DNA of 64,000 nucleotides, from positions 635,544 to 699,543 of the forward strand of contig NZ_JAFMZM010000003.1 of assembly GCF_024436375.1 (NCBI RefSeq). The letters are read 5' to 3'. The notes below the pieces were generated by a model. The model was not told where the DNA came from and made no database searches. It saw only the letters and a list, made by a program, of their open reading frames with translations. Both the position numbers and the translations under genes were made by a program. Source of the stretch: Nocardioides astragali. Lineage in GTDB: Bacteria > Actinomycetota > Actinomycetes > Propionibacteriales > Nocardioidaceae. Every line of letters begins with the position of its first letter. The stretch's first letter is position 1. Positions 44,836 through 52,351 of the stretch are shown here, piece by piece.

Positions 44836-45834
44836 GGCGTCGCGGAGCAGGGCTGCTCGTTCGATGACGTCCCTCCACTGCCGAGAGATGACTGAAGGCG
44901 CATAAAGCCGCTCGGTGATCTCTCGGCCAGTTCGCACGTGATCCGCCCTGAGTGACTTGTCCTGCAAGTACTCGACGACGTGCTCCTCATAACCGCCGAA
45001 CCTGACGCATTCCCGGTAGTCGAGGTAGCTCGGGAGCGGGTCGGTTACAACGTTCATCCCATGCTGGAACGCTGTGGCGACCCTGTTGCTGGTCTTTCCC
45101 CGGGTCACGGCGTTGATCTCGACGGGGAGAACAGCGACGTCGGAGACTGCTGCCACGCGCGCGAACGCTTTCGCGCTCCATGGGACGTAGCGGGCTCTCA
45201 GATCAGGCGGGACTGGAAGCCTGGAGAAGGCGGCCCGGGAGTTGCTCATGACCACGAGATCGAAGGGGTGCTCGACGCCTGCTCTGCCGAGCGCGGGCAG
45301 CACCCGGGCCAAGTCGCGGATCCCGAAGGGCAGGTCATGCGCCCCTGCCGTCCCGAACCACAAGACTCTGTCCACGCGGGAAGGGTCGCGGTAACGGCGA
45401 CGGAAGCGGGATTGTGGGCGTGGGCGAATGACGTCCAGAGCGTCGTTGACGACGATGGTTTCCGGGTGCGGTACCACCTCCCCGAGCTCACTCGTGCAGA
45501 CGCTGACCACATCGACGTGCGGGAGAATCGCCATCAATCGTGCTGCCCTCGCCTCGAGCACCGGATCAGCGTCATTCTTGACGAAATGATTGTCGCAAAG
45601 GTCCAGAACGACTGCTCCCCCGGAGGCGCGGTGCTGTTGAGCCATTGCGAGGTGATCTTGCGAGTAGGCCTTCTGGAGGATGAGGACTTCATCGGGTGTC
45701 GGTCCACCGCGTCCCAACACGCGCGCACTGACCCCATCCTGACGCAGGATGTCGACCGGGTTGTGGGTCCGGAGCCGCACGCTCGCGACCCTCTTGTCAT
45801 CCACGAACGGCAGCCAGGCCGCACGAAGAGTCAT
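44824..45834 (-). CDS. Putative glycosyltransferase (GT-B like)
   Basis: 336 residues, no clear subfamily. N-terminal FVDDKRVASVRLRTHNPVDIL with VVLDLCDNHF in the first half and a C-terminal half with RVLWFGTAGAHDLPFGIRDL, LRARYVPWSAKAFARVAAVSDVAVLPV and GKTSNRVATAFQHGMNVVT, resembling the donor-binding part of GT-B enzymes and the relative at 33130. Its last 12 nt overlap tail-to-tail with the two-domain glycosyltransferase gene. ATG 45834 overlaps the methyltransferase stop. Confidence 0.7.
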   Translation of the reverse strand: MTLRAAWLPFVDDKRVASVRLRTHNPVDILRQDGVSARVLGRGGPTPDEVLILQKAYSQDHLAMAQQHRASGGAVVLDLCDNHFVKNDADPVLEARAARLMAILPHVDVVSVCTSELGEVVPHPETIVVNDALDVIRPRPQSRFRRRYRDPSRVDRVLWFGTAGAHDLPFGIRDLARVLPALGRAGVEHPFDLVVMSNSRAAFSRLPVPPDLRARYVPWSAKAFARVAAVSDVAVLPVEINAVTRGKTSNRVATAFQHGMNVVTDPLPSYLDYRECVRFGGYEEHVVEYLQDKSLRADHVRTGREITERLYAPSVISRQWRDVIERAALLRDASSS

Positions 45835-46793
45835 CGCGTGATGAAAGCGTGGTATCTGTCGTTCCTTCCAAGCTTGGCGAGGCCGGCGACCATCAGGCGC
45901 AGGGCGATCCTCGCCAACGTCGACCGTGGAACCTCAGGTGCTCCTTCGTAGGAGTCCACTCGTCCTGTCATGAGCAACCAACTGCGCCAAACGTCCTTGA
46001 TGATCGTCTCCGGAACGACGGTAATTGACGACGCCCCCAGTCGATTTGCCAAGGCGGTCAGCGACGCGGAAGGAACGAGAGTGACATGCACCAGCTGAAA
46101 GAAGTTGCTGCGTCGGCGAGCGAGCATGCATGCCGGTCCCCGCGGGTCAGGGGTGATGATGTGTAGGACGCCCCCCGGGTTGAGGCTCCGCAGCAGGGCA
46201 CTCACCTGCTCCGAGGGCCGATAGAGGTGTTCGATGACGTGACTGAGGCGCACGACATCGAACCGCTCGGTCGACAGCCAAGACCAGAACGAGTCATCGA
46301 CAAGGCGAACGTCGTGACCCGCCTCTCGGGCACCTCGGAGGCCATCCTCCGAAAAGTCCGCCGCGCAGGTCTGCCAGCCGATCTCCCTGGCGGTGTTGAC
46401 GAACGTGGCAGATCCACAGCCAAAATCCAGCACCCTAAGAGGGAGAGTCTCGGCCGTCGGACGGTAGGTGCGCGCCAGAGCGGCTTGCAGCGGACCGCCA
46501 CCCCCTCCGTCTCCCACAAGGCCCGGGGCGCGGGCTCCCGCATCATCGGAGTAGGGCGCGTAGGAATGCCCGTAGAAGCCTCCCACCGCGGATTCACTGA
46601 CGCGCTGGCTCAACACCCGACACCCACAGCCCTCGCACCGCGAGTAGTCGAGCCGGACGGGGATCCCGGTGCTGTCGGCACAGCCGGCCCGCCAAGCGGT
46701 CAACGCCGAGTTCCCACACATCGGGCACGCAACAACGGTCTCCGTTACCAGGTCGGCGACCGATGAGCGCTGACTGTTGTCGTTCGTCGTCAC
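45831..46793 (-). CDS. Class I SAM-dependent methyltransferase with N-terminal zinc ribbon
   Basis: 320 residues. A Cys-x2-Cys ... Cys-x2-Cys zinc ribbon (CPMCG and CEGCGC) at residues ~22-60 precedes a class I methyltransferase domain with VLDFGCGSATFVNTARE, RLSHVIEHLYRPSEQVSALLRSLNPGG and the following NPGG turn. This zinc-ribbon/methyltransferase architecture is common in sugar methyltransferases of surface polysaccharide loci. GTG 46793 has GAGGAGGGG just upstream. It leads a two-gene unit with the glycosyltransferase gene. Confidence 0.85.
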   Translation of the reverse strand: MTTNDNSQRSSVADLVTETVVACPMCGNSALTAWRAGCADSTGIPVRLDYSRCEGCGCRVLSQRVSESAVGGFYGHSYAPYSDDAGARAPGLVGDGGGGGPLQAALARTYRPTAETLPLRVLDFGCGSATFVNTAREIGWQTCAADFSEDGLRGAREAGHDVRLVDDSFWSWLSTERFDVVRLSHVIEHLYRPSEQVSALLRSLNPGGVLHIITPDPRGPACMLARRRSNFFQLVHVTLVPSASLTALANRLGASSITVVPETIIKDVWRSWLLMTGRVDSYEGAPEVPRSTLARIALRLMVAGLAKLGRNDRYHAFITR

Positions 46794-47397
46794 GGCGACC
46801 CCTCCTCATACTCAACAACTCGTACTGCCCCGTGTCGCTAGTGCGAGGGCCAATGCAGTAGGCAGACCATGCTACGCGCTGGCAGGACTCTGGATGGCAG
46901 GTGGGTGAGCTCCCCCGGGTGTGACGTCCAGGGGACGGTGTTTCGTGACACCGCCCGGATCTGCCGGGGGCCAAGGCCTCCGGATGTGGAGCGGACGTGT
47001 CTACCGCATAAGTTCACACCTGGGAGGCGTCCGTGTCCTACGGGAAAACGGCTTCGACGCCGAAGGTTCGGTTGAGGCTCGGCAGTCTGATCGTCGGGCG
47101 AACGTCTGACGGAATCGGCGCTCGAACTGCCATTGCGCGAGTGACTGCTCGTGCGAGCTCAATCCTTTTCTCGAACGGTCTGGAAATACCGGGGCCTTCG
47201 TTCCACAACTGTCGGATAGGGCCAAGCAGGCAGCGCCTGCTCCGTAACCACGAACATGTGAGGGAGGCCCAACGCGTAACCGCGTCACAGCGGCCGGGTC
47301 ACTCCATCATCGCGCCTAGACGAAGCCGGGCAAAGCTTGCGGTGACAGCCGTCAATCAAGGGGAGCTCAAGTCCTGAGCCACTGGAGGGACGGCTGG
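46794..47397. other. 604-bp gap in the polysaccharide locus, no convincing gene
   Basis: Short frames here have no family-like sequence and poor codon character. The region is visibly less GC-rich than its flanks. Two hairpins were seen: cggtgt/acaccg at 46936-46953, and ccgggggcc-aa-ggcctccgg at 46964-46983, the latter a candidate terminator or attenuator. A small gcaggc/gcctgc hairpin lies at 47226-47240. It separates the minus-strand unit at 44824-46793 from the minus-strand unit at 47398-51468 and probably carries the former's promoter. Confidence 0.6.
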
Positions 47398-48285
47398 TCA
47401 TGGACGCCGCAAACTTCGACGCAGGATCCACCGGGTAAAGCGCCATTGGGTGTTTCGGTCGACCCGGCCGACGCGTCCCGTCGCCGCAGCCACCAGGGAC
47501 TTGAGGATCGCTTCGGTCAGTGCCACGCCACGGAAGAGGATGCGCGAGGACGCGGTGCGTGAGTGGTAGGCCAAGGCGGACTCATAGCTGCGCTGCAGGG
47601 CGAGCAGCAGGTTGCGGGAGGCAGAGACTCCGCCGATGTGCATGACCCTGAACCGTGGGTCGACGCAGATCGTGCCGCCGGCCGCTCGCCACCGGCGACA
47701 GAAGTCGAGGTCCTCGTAGTACATGAAGAAGTCCGTGTTGAACCCCCCGACCTCAAGAAAGCGTCGGCGGTCGACGGCGAACGCTGCGCCACTCACAAAG
47801 CCCACGGAGGTGGCTCCGTCCAGCTCTCGCATGGCCGGTTGCCATCGAAGAAGGCGGATCGCGATCTCTCTTCTCAGGGTTCGCTCTGCCCCGAACGTGC
47901 TCTGAAGCTCGCCCGCCTGTGAATAGACCGTCGGAGCGACGATGCGAGAAATGGTCGGCTGCAGGACCTCCCCGAAGTCAAGAATCTCCGTGTCCGGATT
48001 CAAGAACAAGATGGTGTCAGCCTCCGACATCTCCGCCAGCCGGTTGCAGGCTTTGGCGAACCCGAGGTTTGATCCGTCCCCGAGCACCTCGATGCTGAGG
48101 GTGGAGGTGGTGAGTTTCGCACCCAGTGCGAGACGAAGGACGTCTGTGTCCGAGTTGCTCCAGATCGTCATCGTGGTGCCTGCTGGAAGGTTGCGTTCGG
48201 CGGAGTCGATGAGCCCCGGCAGCTCCGGTTCGCTGTTGTAGGCGACGACGAGGACCTCCCAGCCGGCCGAAACCTGTTCGTTCAT
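47398..48285 (-). CDS. Glycosyltransferase family 2 (rhamnosyltransferase-like)
   Basis: 295 residues, GT-A fold. Nucleotide-binding start WEVLVVAYNSEPELPGLIDS, GSNLGFAKACNRLAE, acidic DTILFLNPDTEIL and the acceptor motif GFVSGAAFAVDRRRFLEVGGFNTDFFMYYEDLDFCRR, which is typical of WbbL-like rhamnosyltransferases. ATG 48285 overlaps the upstream stop by 1 nt (TGATG). It ends a minus-strand chain that starts with the initiating sugar transferase. Confidence 0.88.
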   Translation of the reverse strand: MNEQVSAGWEVLVVAYNSEPELPGLIDSAERNLPAGTTMTIWSNSDTDVLRLALGAKLTTSTLSIEVLGDGSNLGFAKACNRLAEMSEADTILFLNPDTEILDFGEVLQPTISRIVAPTVYSQAGELQSTFGAERTLRREIAIRLLRWQPAMRELDGATSVGFVSGAAFAVDRRRFLEVGGFNTDFFMYYEDLDFCRRWRAAGGTICVDPRFRVMHIGGVSASRNLLLALQRSYESALAYHSRTASSRILFRGVALTEAILKSLVAAATGRVGRVDRNTQWRFTRWILRRSLRRP

Positions 48286-49454
48286 CAGCCTGCCTTTCGA
48301 TCGAGCCGCGACCTCCACCACGCTGCCAGGAAGGTGAACCCGGCGGCCGCCATCGGGGTCAGCAACACGGACGTCTGCACACGCAGCCGCTGCATGGTGC
48401 CGTAGTTGGCGCTTGTGATCATCAGCGCGCCGGCGAGGGCCAGGGCGGGCAGCACCACGAGAAGCAGTCGCAGACGGTTGGACGCGCGCCACCAGCCCAG
48501 CACGGCCAGACCCAGGATCGCGAGCCACAGGGCCGCGTCAAGGGCGAACGGAGCACCGAGGCTGGGCCACTCCCAGGGATAGGGCCCCAGTGCCACGCGA
48601 ATCGCGGAGTCGAGGAACGACGTCGCCACCGTGCCCTCGACATCACCGCCGGCCTCGCCACCGAAGCTGGTGTCGGCGTTGCTGAGGTCGGAGCGCTTCG
48701 CCTCGATGTCGTCGACCGTGGTGTAGCCGAAGAGGAGCGACGCCAGTCTCGGCGACAGCACCAGCATGGCGAGCATCGCCACCCCGCAACGGGGAAGCAG
48801 GGTGCGGAGCTTGGCGGTCAGGACGAGGACCACCATGCTGACGCCCGCGAGGATGACCGCGGCAGTGCCGCGGAACCACATGAGAGCGACTAGGGCGGCG
48901 ACCATGATCGCGAGGTCGCGGACCGTGATCCCGCGTGCGAGGCCGACGAGTGCGTAGAGGAACACGGCCATCAGCAGCCAGGTAATCGACTCGCGCAGGA
49001 GGAGCGCGGACCAGAACAGTGCCGGCGGGAACAGGGCCACCACCCACGCCGTGGGCCCGGACGGCAGGTCGGCACGCTTGGCCAGCGCTGCCAGCGCGGG
49101 GATGAGGAGTCCGTGTGAGGCCCAGTTCAGGACCAGTCCGATCCCCGGCGCGGTCCCGACCACGAAGTAGACGGCGCCGAGCATCACCGGGAAGGCTTCC
49201 TTCCCGTCGGTGACCTCCGACGGATCGGGCCCACCCTTCCAGGACGCCGCGAACTCCTGGCCGAGGTCGTCGTACACGATGGCATCAGGGGCCCACAGGC
49301 CGATCGCGGCATAGAGGCCGATGGTGATCACCCCTTGCGCCGCCAGGCCTGCGGCTGCGGGGCGGACGACCCCGACGCGGTGAGCCCACGCCAAGGTCGC
49401 CGCACCTCCCACGAGGATGCAGGCGACCAGTGCGAGCCACGCCGAGAGTCCCAT
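48285..49454 (-). CDS. Predicted polysaccharide-polymerase/GT-C-like membrane protein
   Basis: 389 residues with about 10 membrane helices; no family assigned with confidence. An outside loop near the N-terminus holds APDAIVYDDLGQEFAASWKGG and DGKEAFPVMLGAVYFVVG, and ALFWSALLLRESITWLLMAV follows; such an Arg/Glu pair in a helix is seen in EpsG- and Wzy-like proteins. It could be a polymerase, a GT-C transferase or a ligase. ATG 49454 gives MGLSAWLALVACILVGG as the first helix. It is coupled to the rhamnosyltransferase-like gene downstream. Confidence 0.7.
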   Translation of the reverse strand: MGLSAWLALVACILVGGAATLAWAHRVGVVRPAAAGLAAQGVITIGLYAAIGLWAPDAIVYDDLGQEFAASWKGGPDPSEVTDGKEAFPVMLGAVYFVVGTAPGIGLVLNWASHGLLIPALAALAKRADLPSGPTAWVVALFPPALFWSALLLRESITWLLMAVFLYALVGLARGITVRDLAIMVAALVALMWFRGTAAVILAGVSMVVLVLTAKLRTLLPRCGVAMLAMLVLSPRLASLLFGYTTVDDIEAKRSDLSNADTSFGGEAGGDVEGTVATSFLDSAIRVALGPYPWEWPSLGAPFALDAALWLAILGLAVLGWWRASNRLRLLLVVLPALALAGALMITSANYGTMQRLRVQTSVLLTPMAAAGFTFLAAWWRSRLDRKAG

Positions 49455-49558
49455 TCGGCAAACCTTAACGACCGGACGACCCCAGCTCGGAATGCCGGCA
49501 CCGTGCGGGCCACGTCCTGGGAGGCGCAGGAACGCGAGACGATGTGGGGTGTCGCGCG

Positions 49559-50857
49559 TCAGTGACGCCGCGTGCCGTGGCGCCGAGGGGCTCGTGGCTC
49601 CGTGAGCAGCACGAGCGCCCAGAAGCCGAGAGGGATCACGAGCATGGGCTCGGTGATGCCGAAGACCAGCAGGTCGACCACGCACAGGAGGACGAACCGA
49701 AACCGTCGAGCGTCGTCCCCCCTGGAGAGGGCCTGCGACTGCTTCGCGGGACGGCTGGCAGTCCAGACGACCGACACGACGACCGCTAGCACGAGCACCA
49801 CACCGACCATCCCCAAGTCGATGATGAGGTCGATGAACGAGTTGTGTCCATGGGTCAGGAACAGGCCGCCGGCCGCCCCATAGATGCCCTCCGCCACGGC
49901 ATTGGGTGGCGCAAACAGCCACGGGTGCGCCCACACGGCCCCCCACCCGAAGCCGACCACCGGCCTGTGTGCTGCCACGGTCAACGTGGCCTCCCAGAAC
50001 GGCAACCGGTCCGAGAACGTCCCCGGTCCGATGCCGGTGAAGCCGAGGGCTGCCGCGCCACCCACCGTGATGGCGATGACGCCCGCGATCCAGGCGTCCC
50101 GGCTGCGGCGCCTCCACGTACGCCCCTTCAGGCGGGGCGCCGCCCACAGGAGGGCGGCTGTGGCGATCATGGCCGCAGCCGTGAGGTAGCCGGTCGTCGA
50201 CTCGGCGAGGTAGACGCCGTACAGCAGGCCGGCGCCCATCCCCACCCACAGGACGATGCTCAGCGGCGTCCGCGGCCACAGGGCCAGCCAGCCGGCCAGT
50301 CCCAGCGTCACCGTGTACGCCAGGATGTTCGGGTTGGTGCCGACGCCGGCGAAGACGATCGGCTCGGTCACGTCGAGCGTCTCGAAGTACGACCCCGGCA
50401 GCCGCTCGCGGAACGCCAGGACCGACAGCCCGGTGACCGCCAGTCCGCCGTAGGCGAATCCCAGCGCCAGCACCTCGCCGGCGACCTGGGAGTAGGTCAT
50501 CACCGCGAGTGCGCCCAACGTCAGGTAGAGCCCGAAGGTCTCCATCGTCGCGCCGGGCTGGATGGACCACACGTTGGAGGCCAGGCCCCATGCGAAGAAC
50601 GCCAGCAGAGCGAGGTTGAGACGGGGCACACGCAACCACGGGATCGAGATGACCACTGCGAGTGCGGTGATCAGCACGGCACGCTGGAGCGAGATTGCGA
50701 ACAGCGGCTCGTAGACGAGCGGGTTGGACAACAGGTAGAAGTCGAGGCCGATCACCACGGTCCACAGGTGGCCCCGCCACGTGGCGAGCGTCGCGCGCTC
50801 GCGTCGCGGCCGGAAGAGCCGTGGACCGCCGGTGGCGACGTGCGAGCCGATGCTCAA
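49559..50857 (-). CDS. O-antigen ligase/polymerase family protein (Wzy/WaaL-like)
   Basis: 432 residues, about 11 membrane helices and the large outside loop typical of the Wzy_C/O-antigen-ligase superfamily: VVGFGWGAVWAHPWLFAPPNAVAEG with GHNSFIDLIIDLGMVG, where the HNSF-type motif is the signature. It would polymerise repeat units outside the membrane. TTG 50857 is used because it overlaps the sugar-transferase stop as TTGA; no in-frame ATG or GTG nearby gives a better start. Confidence 0.83.
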   Translation of the reverse strand: MSIGSHVATGGPRLFRPRRERATLATWRGHLWTVVIGLDFYLLSNPLVYEPLFAISLQRAVLITALAVVISIPWLRVPRLNLALLAFFAWGLASNVWSIQPGATMETFGLYLTLGALAVMTYSQVAGEVLALGFAYGGLAVTGLSVLAFRERLPGSYFETLDVTEPIVFAGVGTNPNILAYTVTLGLAGWLALWPRTPLSIVLWVGMGAGLLYGVYLAESTTGYLTAAAMIATAALLWAAPRLKGRTWRRRSRDAWIAGVIAITVGGAAALGFTGIGPGTFSDRLPFWEATLTVAAHRPVVGFGWGAVWAHPWLFAPPNAVAEGIYGAAGGLFLTHGHNSFIDLIIDLGMVGVVLVLAVVVSVVWTASRPAKQSQALSRGDDARRFRFVLLCVVDLLVFGITEPMLVIPLGFWALVLLTEPRAPRRHGTRRH

Positions 50858-51468
50858 GGCGAACGCCTGGGCCCGGTCGGCGATCCCATGAACTCCGGCA
50901 TCGTCACCGAGGAGCCGGCGGCGATCCCGTCTCGTCGCAGGACCTTGCCCACGGTCGCCAGGAGGATCCTCACGTCCCCGCGCAGGGTGTGGTGGTCGAC
51001 GTACTGCACGTCCAGCTCGAACTTGCGCTCCCAGGTCAGCGCGTTGCGTCCGGAGACCTGCGCCAGTCCGGTGAGACCCGGCCTGACCTCGTGCCGGCGA
51101 GCCTGCTGCGGGGTGTACCGCGGCACGTACTGCATCAGCAGCGGGCGCGGGCCGACCAACGACATGTCGCCGCGCACGATGTTCCACAGTGAGGGCAGCT
51201 CGTCGAGACTGCTCGCGCGCAGGACGCGCCCGAGCCCGGTCATCCGGTCGGCGTCGTCGATCAAGCCGCGCGAGGGGTCAGGATCGAGCATGGTGCGGAA
51301 CTTCACCATCTCGAAGGGCACTGCATGCAGTCCCGGCCGTTCCTGGCGGAACAGCACCGGGCGGCCAAGTCGAAGGCGGACGAGCAGCGCGACGAGGCCC
51401 TGGACCGGCAGGCTGGCCACGAAGGCGGGAATGGCGACTGCCAGATCGAACGCTCGCTTGCCATCCAC
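50854..51468 (-). CDS. Initiating sugar-phosphate transferase (PglC/WcaJ-type)
   Basis: Transfers a sugar-1-phosphate from UDP-sugar to undecaprenyl phosphate, starting each repeat unit. 204 residues: a reentrant N-terminal helix (RAFDLAVAIPAFVASLPVQGLVALL) followed by the catalytic core KFRTML, LDELPSLWNIVRGDMSLVGPRP and VRPGLTGLAQVSGRN. The small size is that of the PglC class rather than the large WbaP class. It is divergent from the acetyltransferase gene and, with that and the dehydratase/aminotransferase pair, suggests priming with diacetamido-bacillosamine. Confidence 0.9.
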   Translation of the reverse strand: MDGKRAFDLAVAIPAFVASLPVQGLVALLVRLRLGRPVLFRQERPGLHAVPFEMVKFRTMLDPDPSRGLIDDADRMTGLGRVLRASSLDELPSLWNIVRGDMSLVGPRPLLMQYVPRYTPQQARRHEVRPGLTGLAQVSGRNALTWERKFELDVQYVDHHTLRGDVRILLATVGKVLRRDGIAAGSSVTMPEFMGSPTGPRRSP

Positions 51469-51567
51469 TGGTTGTTTGTCCCCTTCATCCTCTTCGGCCC
51501 GCCGGATTGTACGCCGACGCTACGCCGACTGACCGGCGGTCTGACGCTCTCGTGGCACAGTGAACCC

Positions 51568-52230
51568 GTGAGCACTCGCATCGTCATTGTCGGCGGGGGC
51601 GGCTTCGGGCGTGAGGTCATCGATGTCATCGAGGCCATCAATGCCGCCGCGCCGGAGCCCCTCTGGGAGCTGGTGGGAGTCGTCGACGACTCCTTGGCCC
51701 CGGACAATCGCGAGCGCCTGGCGAAGCGCTCGATCTCCTACCTGGGGACCGCTGACGACTTCCTTGCCACGTGCGGAGGACCCGTCGCCTACGCAGTTGG
51801 CATCGGCGCACCGTCCGTCCGACGCAAGGTCGCGCTCCGCTTCGAGGAGGGCGGGCACTCCGGCGCGATCCTCCTCCACCCCAGCGCGACGATGGGCTCC
51901 GAGGTCACGATCGGCGCCGGCACCGTGGCGTGCGCCGGCGTCCGGATCACCACCAACATCACGATCGGCCGGCACGTCCACCTCAACCCCAACGTCACGG
52001 TCGGGCACGACACCTCGGTCGGCGACTTCGTCAGCCTCAACCCCAGCGCGTCGATCTCTGGGGATTGCGTCGTCGAGAGCGGCGTGCTGGTCGGGGTCGG
52101 CGGCATCGTGCTGAACCGGCTGCGGGTGGGGCAGGACGCCGTCGTCGGCGGGGCGGCGTGCGCCGTGCGCGACGTGGCTCCTGGGACCACGGTCGTCGGC
52201 GTGCCGGCCCGGCCGCTGGGCCAGCGCTGA
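51568..52230 (+). CDS. Sugar O-/N-acetyltransferase, NeuD/PglD family
   Basis: 220 residues. N-terminal Rossmann-like domain binding the UDP-sugar (IVIVGGGGFGREVIDVIEAI), then a left-handed beta-helix of hexapeptide repeats (GRHVHLNPNVTVGHDTSVGD) with the catalytic His in VGHD, ending VVGVPARPLGQR. In PglD this adds the 4-N-acetyl group to UDP-4-amino-trideoxyhexose, which fits the nearby priming route. GTG 51568 is chosen; the frame upstream overlaps the divergent sugar-transferase promoter. Confidence 0.88.
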   Translation: MSTRIVIVGGGGFGREVIDVIEAINAAAPEPLWELVGVVDDSLAPDNRERLAKRSISYLGTADDFLATCGGPVAYAVGIGAPSVRRKVALRFEEGGHSGAILLHPSATMGSEVTIGAGTVACAGVRITTNITIGRHVHLNPNVTVGHDTSVGDFVSLNPSASISGDCVVESGVLVGVGGIVLNRLRVGQDAVVGGAACAVRDVAPGTTVVGVPARPLGQR

Positions 52231-52338
52231 GGCGTGCCTGCGCGGAGCCTGGGATCGCGAGAGGACGACAGCGTGGGCGACCTCGTGAGCGCGTACGGGT
52301 ACCTCTGAGACGCCGGCTGGATGTTCCGACCCCACCCG

Positions 52339-52344
52339 TAGGGT
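52339..52344 (+). promoter_or_regulatory. Candidate -10 element (TAGGGT) for the PhzE-like gene
   Basis: A TANNNT hexamer ends 7 nt before ATG 52352 without any ribosome-binding site, the leaderless pattern. Confidence 0.4.
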
Positions 52345-52351
52345 TTCGGCC

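Noticed and set aside
47033..47377. 114-codon frame in the 604-bp gap
   Set aside because: No ribosome-binding site, no domain, poor codon pattern.
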